Assembly: GCF_007991735.1 (NCBI RefSeq)
Contig: NZ_BJYX01000014.1
Coordinates: forward strand, 59,531 to 123,530
Length of the DNA stretch: 64,000 nt
Direction of reading: 5' to 3'
Source: Terrabacter aerolatus
GTDB taxonomy: Bacteria; Actinomycetota; Actinomycetes; Actinomycetales; Dermatophilaceae
Both the position numbers and the translations under genes were made by a program. Under the pieces are notes generated by a model, which was given only the letters and a program-made list of their open reading frames with translations, had not been told where the DNA came from and ran no database searches. Below are positions 41,379-50,095 of the stretch, in pieces (positions within the stretch are counted from its first letter, which is position 1; each line of letters begins with the position of its first letter).

Positions 41379-41384
41379 GACAAT
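41379..41384 (+). promoter_or_regulatory. Leaderless -10 hexamer GACAAT
   Basis: Exactly 6 nt before ATG 41391, so the MerR gene may have its own weak promoter in addition to the operon promoter. Confidence 0.45.
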
Positions 41385-41390
41385 GCCGGC

Positions 41391-42164
41391 ATGCTCACCA
41401 TCAGCCAGCTCGCGACCTACGCGGGGGTGACGGTCCGGGCGGTGCGTCACTACCACGCCAAGGGCCTGCTGCCCGAGCCCGAACGGGACCGGTCCGGCTA
41501 CCGGCGCTACGACGCGGCCGCGGTGGTGCAGCTCGTCCGGATCCGCGTCCTCGCCGACGCCGGCGTGCCCCTCTCGCGGGTGCAGGAGCTGCTCAACGCC
41601 GGTGAGCCGGACTTCGCGGCGGCCGTCGAGGAGATCGACCGCCGTCTGCGCGCCGAGATCCGCGAGCTGCGCCGGCACCGGGAACGCATCGCGCAGCTCG
41701 CGGCCGGCGACAGCCTGGCACTCCCGCCGGAGGTGGTGGCCTACGTCGACCGGATGCGTGAGCTCGGCTTCCCGGACCGGCTCATCGAGGTCGAGCGTGA
41801 CAGCTGGATCATCATCGCGGCCCAGATGCCAGACGCGGTGGCTGCCCTCATGGAGATCAAGCAGGCGCAGATCGACCACGAGCCGCTGCGCCGGCTCTAC
41901 CTCGACCTCGGCGACCTCGTCGACTGCGGTCCGGACGACCCCCGCCTGCCGGCCCTCGCCGACCGGGTGGTCGCGTTCATCGAGGCCGCAGCCGCCCGGA
42001 GCGAGGGGATGGAGGACGAGCACCCCGTCAGCGCCGACCTCGTCGAGTTGCTCGATGCGGCGTTCCTCGAGTCCTTCGCCTGCGCGGGCCGGCTGCTCGA
42101 GCTGCTCGAGGAGCGCGGCTGGACCGGCTGGACCGACGTCCGTCGCATCGCACCCGCCGGCTGA
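41391..42164 (+). CDS. MerR-family regulator of the ABC exporter
   Basis: 257 residues. The N-terminal winged helix is MLTISQLATYAGVTVRAVRH followed by YHAKGLLPEPERDRSGYRRY. A coiled coil spans ~75-115 (EEIDRRLRAEIRELRRHRER). The C-terminal ~140 residues are helical and larger than in metal-sensing MerR proteins, suggesting a drug or organic ligand as in TipA/BmrR relatives. It is the third gene after the ATPase and permease and probably controls the MerR-type promoter at 39785. Confidence 0.88.
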   Translation: MLTISQLATYAGVTVRAVRHYHAKGLLPEPERDRSGYRRYDAAAVVQLVRIRVLADAGVPLSRVQELLNAGEPDFAAAVEEIDRRLRAEIRELRRHRERIAQLAAGDSLALPPEVVAYVDRMRELGFPDRLIEVERDSWIIIAAQMPDAVAALMEIKQAQIDHEPLRRLYLDLGDLVDCGPDDPRLPALADRVVAFIEAAAARSEGMEDEHPVSADLVELLDAAFLESFACAGRLLELLEERGWTGWTDVRRIAPAG

Positions 42165-42172
42165 ACCGGGGG

Positions 42173-42694
42173 TCAGGGGACGAAGACCGACCAGCAGATC
42201 GCGTTGCGCAGCCGCTGGTCGTCGAGAACGAGCTCACGGATGGGGTCGGGCAGCTGGTCGCGCTGCCAGGCGCACTCGGCACGCCCAGCGGCGTCGCCGT
42301 CCGTCGCCGACGACGGGCGCGCCGCCCGAACCGCCTTGATGGCGTAGGCAGCCGCTCCCAGCTCGTGCGCCGCCACGTGGGCGACGCACGCGGCCTGACC
42401 TGCGGCGTAGGCCGCGAAGCGCGGTGCGCCGTGCAGCTCGCGGGCCGCGCCCATCGCGTGTCCGCCGGCTGCGCGCGACACCATCATCGGAACCTCGCCC
42501 CGCACCCACGCGCGGGCGTGCTCCACCGCCTGGCGCGGGCGAGGGTCGTCCGGGCGCGCCGCCTCGAAGAGGCCGAGCACGTGCTCGGCGCAGGCCGCCG
42601 CCCAGAGCGCCAGCAGGTGGTGGTCCGCGTCCGTCAGCGTCCCGCCGCGGCGGATCGTCACGGAGCGGGGGTCGCGGACCTCGGGCAGGATCAC
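42173..42694 (-). CDS. Putative immunity-type protein (Imm5-like)
   Basis: 173 residues, all helical, with TLTDADHHLLALWAAACAEH, VLGLFEAARPDDPRPRQAVE then HARAWVRGEVPM, and a second Ala/His-rich half (AAGQAACVAHVAAHELGAAA). This pattern matches the family annotated as putative immunity protein. No polymorphic toxin gene is nearby, so a stand-alone role is likely; the immunity label is only a family name here. It sits between the MerR gene and dnaB. Confidence 0.68.
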   Translation of the reverse strand: MILPEVRDPRSVTIRRGGTLTDADHHLLALWAAACAEHVLGLFEAARPDDPRPRQAVEHARAWVRGEVPMMVSRAAGGHAMGAARELHGAPRFAAYAAGQAACVAHVAAHELGAAAYAIKAVRAARPSSATDGDAAGRAECAWQRDQLPDPIRELVLDDQRLRNAICWSVFVP

Positions 42695-42773
42695 GGCCCG
42701 GGCTCAGCGCCGAAGTCCCTTGCCGCGCCGGGCGATCCGCCGTCCGGGTCCACCTCGACGAAGGGCACGAGCG

Positions 42774-44162
<1,389 letters not shown>

Positions 44163-44598
44163 GTGCTCCCCTTCCCCTGAGTGGTGGATGACATCGGTGC
44201 AACCGGTCCACACCAGTAGACAACGCGACGCCGACAGCGTCGCGGAGGGGGCGACGACGCGCACGGAGCGGCGCGTCCACCCCCCTCCCCGAGGAGCACC
44301 GCCCCACCGTAGGTGCCCGGCTCGGCCGACAACAACCTCAGGCGCTCCTCCCCGGCCCACCCCTGTGGACAACCGGTGGACGAGCACCTCCGACACGCCG
44401 TCAACAGGTGTGGACAAGGTGTGTGCACAACTGTGGGCATGTGTCGGCGGTCACACCCTCTCGTGCTCGGTGACCTGCGCGGATGCTCGTCCACGGGCTG
44501 TGGAGAACAAGTTCCTCACCCCTGTGCGTTGTCCACAGACCCGCGCGACACGCCCGACCGTGGGGTATGCCGTGCGGCGGGGGTTGCGCTCCCCGTGC
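44163..44598. other. Intergenic region between dnaB and nagB with DnaA boxes
   Basis: 436 bp without a gene. It contains the DnaA-box cluster at 44364-44537, a weaker TGTGCACAA at 44422 and an octamer at 44575 close to the nagB stop. Confidence 0.7.
44364..44537. promoter_or_regulatory. DnaA-box cluster
   Basis: Perfect actinobacterial DnaA boxes TTGTCCACA occur at 44364-44372 (minus), 44409-44417 (minus) and 44529-44537 (plus), with TGTGCACAA (one mismatch) at 44422-44430. There is no AT-rich stretch, so an origin is unlikely. DnaA control of dnaB, or a DnaA-titrating site, is the inference. Confidence 0.65.
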
Positions 44599-45378
44599 TC
44601 ACAGGCCTGCCGCCGAGGCGTCGTAGTAGTCGCGGTTGCGCAGTCGGGCCGCCGCGGCCTCGTCGAGGACGGCGGTGGCGTCGGCGTGCCACTGGAGCAC
44701 CGACGCCGGGCACGACGCCGACAGCGGGCCCTCGAGGGCGGCGGCCACGGCGTCGGCCTTGGCCGGTCCCGACGCGACGAGGACGAGGCGGCGGGCGGCC
44801 AGCACGGTGCCGAGGCCCTGGGTGACGCAATGGGTCGGCACGCCCTCCGGGCCGGTGAAGAAGCGCGCGTTGTCGTGCCGGGTCCGGTCCGACAGCCGTT
44901 TCACCCGGGTGCGTGACGACAAGGCCGACCCGGGCTCGTTGAAGCCGAGGTGCCCGTTGGCCCCGATCCCGAGGATCTGGACGTCGACCCCGCCGGCCGC
45001 GGCGATGCGCCGCTCGTAGTCGGCAGCCCCGGCGACGAGCTCGTCCTCGTCCCGTCCGGACCCGTCGGGGACGTCGAGCCGGCCCGGGTCGAGTCCCAGC
45101 GGTCCGCAGACCTCGCGCAGCAGTACCTCGCGGTAGGACTGCGGGTGCCCGACCGGCAGCCCGACGTACTCGTCGAGGGCGAAGCCCCGGGCGCGCGTCA
45201 GGTCGAGCCGCCCGGCTCGCACTGCGGCGGCGAGCTCGGCGTAGAGCCCGAGCGGGGACGAGCCCGTGGCGAGCCCGAGCACCGGCTCGTCCCGGCGGGC
45301 AGCGCCGAGGCCCTCGATGACGACCTCGGCGGCTCGGCGCGCGACATCGGCGGCCGTGGGCAGGACGAGCACCTCCAT
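44599..45378 (-). CDS. nagB: Glucosamine-6-phosphate deaminase
   Basis: 259 residues. LGLATGSSPLGLYAEL, ARGFALDEYVGLPVGHPQSY with catalytic Asp, and LGIGANGHLGFNEPGSALSS are the family signatures. It converts glucosamine 6-phosphate to fructose 6-phosphate and ammonia. No nagA or transporter is adjacent. ATG 45378 matches the usual MEVLVLP-type start. The gene is alone on the minus strand before the divergent DUF2277 gene. Confidence 0.95.
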   Translation of the reverse strand: MEVLVLPTAADVARRAAEVVIEGLGAARRDEPVLGLATGSSPLGLYAELAAAVRAGRLDLTRARGFALDEYVGLPVGHPQSYREVLLREVCGPLGLDPGRLDVPDGSGRDEDELVAGAADYERRIAAAGGVDVQILGIGANGHLGFNEPGSALSSRTRVKRLSDRTRHDNARFFTGPEGVPTHCVTQGLGTVLAARRLVLVASGPAKADAVAAALEGPLSASCPASVLQWHADATAVLDEAAAARLRNRDYYDASAAGL

Positions 45379-45510
45379 CGCCCCACCCTCTCACCGGACG
45401 CGGGAGCCCCGGGGGCCCGATCCACGCTCCGACCACCTCCGGGTCGACGTCTCCTCGACGCGGACCCCGTTCGCGCGACCACGTCGGCCCACGGAGACGG
45501 CGGCGCGACC

Positions 45511-45516
45511 TACAGT
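45511..45516 (+). promoter_or_regulatory. Leaderless -10 hexamer TACAGT
   Basis: Exactly 6 nt before ATG 45523. Confidence 0.6.
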
Positions 45517-45522
45517 CGAAGC

Positions 45523-45798
45523 ATGTGCCGCAACATCCGACAGCTCCACAACTTCGAGCCGGCCGCGACCACCGACGAGGTCCGGGCCGCCGCGCTGCAG
45601 TACGTCCGCAAGGTCAGTGGCAGCACCAAGCCGAGCCAGGCCAACGCGCACGCCTTCGACGAGGCGGTCGAGGCGATCGCCCACGCGACGCAGCACCTGC
45701 TCGACCACCTCACGACGAGCGCCCCACCCAAGGACCGTGAGGTCGAGCGCCAACGGGCCCGCGAGCGCAACGCGCTGCGCTTCGGCACGCCTGCCTGA
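45523..45798 (+). CDS. DUF2277 protein
   Basis: 91 residues starting MCRNIRQLHNFEPAATTDEV, with RAAALQYVRKVSGSTKPSQA and the C-terminal REVERQRARERNALRFG. This is a full-length DUF2277 protein, a small conserved helical family of unknown function with an invariant MCRNI start. ATG 45523 follows a leaderless -10. The next gene has its own promoter 10 bp after the stop. Confidence 0.9.
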   Translation: MCRNIRQLHNFEPAATTDEVRAAALQYVRKVSGSTKPSQANAHAFDEAVEAIAHATQHLLDHLTTSAPPKDREVERQRARERNALRFGTPA

Positions 45799-45807
45799 CG
45801 ACCGCCC

Positions 45808-45813
45808 TACTCT
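45808..45813 (+). promoter_or_regulatory. Leaderless -10 hexamer TACTCT
   Basis: Exactly 6 nt before ATG 45820, only 10 bp after the DUF2277 stop. Confidence 0.6.
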
Positions 45814-45819
45814 GGCCCC

Positions 45820-46446
45820 ATGGGCATCTGGGCCACCCAGGTCACGCCGCGCCTCGTCGCCGCCGGCGGCGAGGACGAGACCGTCCGCGAGCTGCGCACC
45901 CGCACCTGCCGGGGCCTGAGCGGCGAGGTCGTCGAGCTCGGCTTCGGCAGCGGCCACAACGTCGGGCTCTACCCGACGGAGGTCACGCGCGTCGTCGCGG
46001 TCGAGCCGTCCGACGTGGCGTGGGAGCTCGGCGCGGCCCGCCGTTCCCGCAGCCCGATCCCCATCGTCCGCGGCGACCTCGACGGGCAGTGGCTCAGCCT
46101 CCCTGACGCGAGCGCCGACGCGGTGCTCTCGACGTTCACGCTGTGCACGATCCCCGACGTCGACCGCGCTCTCGCCGAGGTGAAACGCGTGCTGCGTCCG
46201 GGGGGCGCCCTGCACTTCCTCGAGCACGGCGTCGCCCCCGACGAGGGCGTGCAGCGCTGGCAGCGCCTCCTCGAGCCGATCCAGAAGAAGGTCTTCGACG
46301 GCTGTCACCTGACCCGACGCATCGACCGGCTCGTCGAGGAGTCCGGGCTCGTCATCGAGACGATCGAGCGCGCGTACGCCCCGATGCCGAAGGTCATGCG
46401 TCCGTGGGTCTTCGCCTACCTCGGCCGGGCCACCCGACCGGACTGA
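45820..46446 (+). CDS. Class I SAM-dependent methyltransferase
   Basis: 208 residues. Motif I is VVELGFGSGHNVGLYP, strand 2 ends in AVEPSDVAWE, strand 4 is DAVLSTFTLCTIPDVDRAL and the post-motif block is EVKRVLRPGGALHFLEHGVA. It resembles the METTL7/phosphatidylethanolamine methyltransferase-like group, with a C-terminal RPWVFAYLGRA that may touch the membrane. Substrate unknown. It is followed by the AlkD-like gene under a separate promoter. Confidence 0.85.
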   Translation: MGIWATQVTPRLVAAGGEDETVRELRTRTCRGLSGEVVELGFGSGHNVGLYPTEVTRVVAVEPSDVAWELGAARRSRSPIPIVRGDLDGQWLSLPDASADAVLSTFTLCTIPDVDRALAEVKRVLRPGGALHFLEHGVAPDEGVQRWQRLLEPIQKKVFDGCHLTRRIDRLVEESGLVIETIERAYAPMPKVMRPWVFAYLGRATRPD

Positions 46447-46498
46447 CGCGGGCTCGAGGCCGGGCTCCGGCCCCGGAGAGGGCGTCGGTGACGCCGAC

Positions 46499-46504
46499 TA
46501 CGGT
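46499..46504 (+). promoter_or_regulatory. Leaderless -10 hexamer TACGGT
   Basis: Exactly 6 nt before ATG 46511. Confidence 0.6.
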
Positions 46505-46510
46505 GGGCGC

Positions 46511-47221
46511 ATGACGAGCGGCCCCCACCCCGACCTCGTGTCGGAGGTCCGGGCCGCCCTGGTGGCCGAGGCCGATCCCGACCGTGCCGCCGGGCAGCAG
46601 CGCTACATGAAGTCGTCGATGCCGTACTTCGGCCTGACCTCACCGCGACTCAAGGCGGTCCTCGCTCCCCTGCTGCGCGACCCCGGTCTCGCCATGGTGT
46701 CGCGCGCCCAGTGGGAGGCCACGATCCGCGCGCTCTGGGACGACGCCACCCACCGGGAGCAGTGGTATGCCGCCATCGCCCTCGCGCGCCACCGCCCCTA
46801 CCGCCCGAGGGTCGACAGCGACGCGATGTCCCTGTGGGAGAGGCTGATCCGGGCCGGAGCCTGGTGGGACGTCGTCGACGACATCGCGACGCACCTCGTA
46901 CGGGACACCGTGCTCGCCCACCCGACGGTCGAGGGCCTGCGCATGCGCGACTGGGCCGCGAGCGACTCCCTCTGGGTCCGGCGGGCCGCGATCATCTGCC
47001 AGGTCGGCGCGCGCGACCGCCTCGACCAGGAGCTGCTGTCGGACGTCATCGAGCCCAACATCGAGGACCCGGACTTCTTCAGCCGCAAGGCGATCGGCTG
47101 GGCCCTGCGCGACCACGCCCGGGTCGCCCCGGAGTGGGTGCGGGCCTTCGTCGCCGCACACCCCGACCTGTCCGGCCTCTCGCGGCGCGAGGCGCTCAAG
47201 CACCTGGGGCCGCTGTCGTGA
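46511..47221 (+). CDS. DNA alkylation repair protein (AlkD-like)
   Basis: 236 residues of HEAT-like helical repeats. Family blocks include QQRYMKSSMPYFGLTSPRLK, IRALWDDATHREQWYAAIAL, GAWWDVVDDIATHLV with the catalytic-region Trp and Asp, and DPDFFSRKAIGWALRDHAR. AlkD enzymes remove N3- and N7-alkylated purines without base flipping. The octamer at 46765 encodes Trp-Tyr-Ala with TAT. The stop overlaps the MATE gene start (GTGA), coupling the two. Confidence 0.88.
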   Translation: MTSGPHPDLVSEVRAALVAEADPDRAAGQQRYMKSSMPYFGLTSPRLKAVLAPLLRDPGLAMVSRAQWEATIRALWDDATHREQWYAAIALARHRPYRPRVDSDAMSLWERLIRAGAWWDVVDDIATHLVRDTVLAHPTVEGLRMRDWAASDSLWVRRAAIICQVGARDRLDQELLSDVIEPNIEDPDFFSRKAIGWALRDHARVAPEWVRAFVAAHPDLSGLSRREALKHLGPLS

Positions 47222-48558
47222 GCCGACCGCCGTCACCACCGACGGGCCACCGCCGCGAGATCGTCCGTCTCGCGGTCCCGGCCTTCCTGGCCCTCATCGC
47301 CGAACCGCTCTTCCTGCTGGCCGACTCCGCGATCGTCGGGCACCTCGGCACCGCAGAGCTCGCGGGCCTCGGGGTGGCGAGCGCCGCCCTCGTCACGGCG
47401 GCCGGCATCTTCGTCTTCCTCGCCTACGGCACGACGAGCGTCGTCGCCCGGCACCTCGGAGCGGGCGACGAGCGCTCGGCGGTCAGCGCCGGCATCGACG
47501 GGCTCTGGCTCGCCGTCGGTCTCGGCGTCGTGACCGCTGGCGTCGTGGCCCTGTGGGCCGGCCCGATCAGCGCCGTCTTCGGCGCCTCGCCCGAGGTCCT
47601 CGAGCAGGCCACGACCTACCTGCGCATCTCTGCCCTCGGCATCCCGGCCATGCTCGTCGTCCTCGCCGTCACCGGGGTGCTCCGGGGCCTGCAGGACACG
47701 ACGACGCCACTCGTCGCCTCCGTCGTCGGCTTCGGCGCCAACATCGTGCTCAACCTCGTCTTCGTCTACGGGCTGCACTGGGGCATCGCGGGATCCGCGT
47801 GGGGCACCGTCATCGCCCAGACCGGGATGGGTCTCGCCCTCGTCACCGTCCTGCTCGTCAAGGCGCGGGCCCGGCACGCCCGGCTGCGCCCCCATCCCGC
47901 ACGCGTCCTCGCGGCCGCACGCACCGGCATACCCCTGCTCGTTCGCACAGTCGCCCTGCGCGCGACGCTGCTCGTCACGACGTGGGTCGCAGCCTCTCTC
48001 GGGGACGTCCCGCTGGCGGCCCACCAGGTCGCCCTGACGGTGTGGTCGTTCCTCGCCTTCGCCCTCGACGCGCTCGCGATCGCGGCGCAGGCGATCACCG
48101 GCCGCGCGCTCGGATCGGGCGACCGCGCAGGAGTCCGGGTCGCCATGGGGACCATGGTGCGCTGGGGCGTCTGGGGCGGACTCGTGCTCGGGCTCGTCCT
48201 GGCCGCCCTGCACGCGGTCATCCCGCCGCTCTTCACGCCCGACCCCGCGGTGCAGCACGCGCTCGGCGCCGCACTCGTCGTCGTCGGGCTCGGGCAGGCC
48301 GTCGCCGGCTACGTCTTCGTCCTCGACGGGGTCCTCATCGGAGCCGGCGACGGACGCTGGCTGGCGCGCGGCATGGTCGTCACCTTCGTGGCCTACCTCC
48401 CGCTCGCCCTGGCCGTCCGCGCTGCCGGCCCGAGCGACTCACCGAGCCGCGACGTCGTCGTGCTGTGGATCGCGTTCACCGCCTTCATGGTCATCCGCGG
48501 TGTCGTGCTGGGGTGGCGCGCGCGCCGCGACGACTGGATGGTCGTCGGCGCCCGCTGA
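47218..48558 (+). CDS. MATE-family efflux transporter (DinF-like)
   Basis: 446 residues, 12 spans in two six-span halves. The start IVRLAVPAFLALIAEPLFLL leads to DSAIVGHLGTAELAGLGVAS, the DinF-type MATE signature; the second half begins LLVRTVALRATLLVTTWVAA. It exports cationic compounds with H+ or Na+ in the family. GTG 47218 overlaps the AlkD-like stop. In Streptomyces a MATE gene lies between rplI and dnaB; here it is on the opposite strand to both. An octamer at 47935 forces an Ile ATA codon. Confidence 0.9.
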   Translation: MSRPPSPPTGHRREIVRLAVPAFLALIAEPLFLLADSAIVGHLGTAELAGLGVASAALVTAAGIFVFLAYGTTSVVARHLGAGDERSAVSAGIDGLWLAVGLGVVTAGVVALWAGPISAVFGASPEVLEQATTYLRISALGIPAMLVVLAVTGVLRGLQDTTTPLVASVVGFGANIVLNLVFVYGLHWGIAGSAWGTVIAQTGMGLALVTVLLVKARARHARLRPHPARVLAAARTGIPLLVRTVALRATLLVTTWVAASLGDVPLAAHQVALTVWSFLAFALDALAIAAQAITGRALGSGDRAGVRVAMGTMVRWGVWGGLVLGLVLAALHAVIPPLFTPDPAVQHALGAALVVVGLGQAVAGYVFVLDGVLIGAGDGRWLARGMVVTFVAYLPLALAVRAAGPSDSPSRDVVVLWIAFTAFMVIRGVVLGWRARRDDWMVVGAR

Positions 48559-48697
48559 GGGGCGTATGCCGTCCGCCGCCGGCGACGTGCGTGCCCGCCC
48601 CCGGGCCGGTCGCCGAGGTCAGGGCCAACTGCTACGGGTTTCCCAGTGTTCTTTAAGGTCCGGCGCGCATAGTCGATCTCGTGAGTTGCTCCTGTGC

Positions 48698-48794
48698 GAC
48701 TCGGTGATCTCCTCCCCCCTGTCGGATCATCGAGTCAAAGGGCACCCGCTCCCGCTGGTCGAGTTCGGCGACGTGACCAGCGGGGGCGGGTTTT
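48698..48794 (+). ncRNA. 6C-type small RNA
   Basis: A 12-bp stem, GACTCGGTGATC (48698-48709) with GATCATCGAGTC (48725-48736, one G-U pair), holds a loop containing CCCCCC. Eight bases later a 17-bp stem and T tract terminate transcription. A C6 loop on a stem followed by a terminator hairpin is the layout of actinobacterial 6C RNAs, which can bind G-rich start regions of mRNAs. The 5' end may lie upstream; TAGTCG at 48670-48675 is a possible -10. Target genes are unknown. Confidence 0.7.
48744..48794 (+). terminator. Intrinsic terminator of the 6C-like RNA
   Basis: Arms 48744-48760 and 48775-48791 pair over 17 bp with one G-U pair; the hairpin ends in TTTT. It is one of the few hairpins in the window with a T tract. 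Confidence 0.85.
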
Positions 48795-48892
48795 CTCGTT
48801 TCCGGGGCCCGACGCGACGTCGCCCGCGGCCGTGACGGCACCGTCCCCCGGGCGCTCCACCTCACAGGGCACCGGTCATCGGCGCGCCCCCC

Positions 48893-49882
48893 TCACAGGG
48901 CGCCGTCGGCCACCTCGACGTCCGAGAGCAGGGCCTGCACCTCGGCCGTCGTCGGCATCGCCGTCGAGCACTCGAGTCGTCCGGCCACGAGCGCCCCGGC
49001 CACGGTGGCGAAGTGCAGCGTGCGCTCGAGGTCCCACCCGGCGAGCAGCGCGTGCACGAGCGCGCCCCCGAAGGCGTCCCCGGCGCCGAGCCCGTTGACC
49101 ACCGTCACGGGGAAGCCGTCGACACCGACCTCCTCGTCGGCCGTCAGGGCCACGACGCCCCGAGCACCCAGGGTGACGACGGCCAGGTCGACCCCCGCGC
49201 CGAGCAGGGCGCGGGCGGCCCGCCGTGGATCGGACTCGCCCGTCACCAGCTCGCACTCGTCGAGGTTGCCGACCGCGACGGTGGCACGGCGCAGCGCCTC
49301 GGCCGCCTGGACGCGCGCCCGGTCGCGAGGGTCGTCGGAGGACCGGCCGCGGTCGCGCCAGAACGTCTCCTGGTAGTCGAGGTCGAGCACCGTCAGGGGC
49401 CGGCGACCGCGCTCCTCGAGCGCTGCGAGGTGGGCGGCCCTGCTCGGCTCCCGGCTGAGACCGGTGAGGCTCGACCAGTACGCCTTGGCCTCGCGAATCG
49501 CCTGCAGCGGCAGCGATTCCGGAGTGATGAGCAGGTCCGGCGCCGTCGGGTAGCGGTAGAACCACCTCGGAAAGCGGTCGGGCGGGAACATCTCGCAGAA
49601 GGTGACGGGGGTCGGCGGCCCGTCGGTGATCGTCTGCACGTACGCGTCGTCGACGCCGAGCTGGAGCAGCTCGCGGTGCACGAAGCGTCCGAAGGCGTCG
49701 TCGGCCGTGGCGCTGACGAGGGCCGCCCGCCGGCCGTGGCGCACCGCGGCGACCGTGACGTCGGCCGCCGTCCCGCCGAGGAACTTCTCGAAGGTGCGCA
49801 CCTCGTCGAGCGTCACACCGTGCTGGAGGGGGTAGAGGTCGACACCCACCCGGCCCATCGCGACGAGGTCGTGGACGGTCAT
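48893..49882 (-). CDS. iolC: PfkB-family sugar kinase, IolC-like (5-dehydro-2-deoxygluconokinase)
   Basis: 329 residues. DLVAMGRVGVDLYPLQHGVT at the start and FCEMFPPDRFPRWFYRYPTA with VLDLDYQETFWRDR in the middle are the marks of the IolC group. The catalytic base lies in NGLGAGDAFGGALVH. The N-terminal sugar motif is GGTAADVTVAA where IolC usually has GGSxxN. IolC phosphorylates an intermediate of myo-inositol breakdown, but no other iol gene is here. ATG 49882 has AGGAGG upstream. It is divergent from the beta-glucoside operon. Confidence 0.78.
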   Translation of the reverse strand: MTVHDLVAMGRVGVDLYPLQHGVTLDEVRTFEKFLGGTAADVTVAAVRHGRRAALVSATADDAFGRFVHRELLQLGVDDAYVQTITDGPPTPVTFCEMFPPDRFPRWFYRYPTAPDLLITPESLPLQAIREAKAYWSSLTGLSREPSRAAHLAALEERGRRPLTVLDLDYQETFWRDRGRSSDDPRDRARVQAAEALRRATVAVGNLDECELVTGESDPRRAARALLGAGVDLAVVTLGARGVVALTADEEVGVDGFPVTVVNGLGAGDAFGGALVHALLAGWDLERTLHFATVAGALVAGRLECSTAMPTTAEVQALLSDVEVADGAL

Positions 49883-49979
49883 GGTGCCTCCTGCGGGACG
49901 CCGGGGCCCGGGCGGTGCCGGCACCTCAACGCTAGCGGCGATCCGCGCGGCCCATCAGGTCACGGAATGGTCACGAGTC

Positions 49980-50060
49980 TTGACCAAGGCCCCTCGTTCC
50001 CTCCATCCTCCTCGTGAGAGCGCTCTCACAGTTGCGTTTCACGCACGGAGAGCGCTCCCA
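49980..50060 (+). promoter_or_regulatory. Promoter with two LacI-type operators for the beta-glucoside operon
   Basis: -35 TTGACC (49980-49985) and -10 CATCCT (50004-50009). GTGAGAGCGCTCTCAC (50014-50029) is a perfect LacI/CebR-type palindrome at the expected start of transcription, and a second site GGAGAGCGCTCCCA (50047-50060) follows. The LacI protein encoded at 54965 is the likely repressor. Confidence 0.82.
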
Positions 50061-50095
50061 CACCCACCCTGGGGATGAGACCAAAGGAGCTCTCC

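Larger units (their letters stand above)
48559..48892. other. Intergenic region containing the 6C-like RNA
   Basis: 334 bp. An octamer at 48564 lies 5 nt after the MATE stop. The 6C-type RNA with its terminator covers 48698-48794. Nothing further was seen before the kinase gene end at 48893. Confidence 0.65.

Noticed and set aside
42173..42694. Toxin-immunity locus
   Set aside because: The protein belongs to a family called immunity protein, but no toxin or secretion gene is near it.
44364..44537. Replication origin at the DnaA-box cluster
   Set aside because: There is no dnaA or dnaN, no AT-rich unwinding region, and too few boxes for an actinobacterial oriC.
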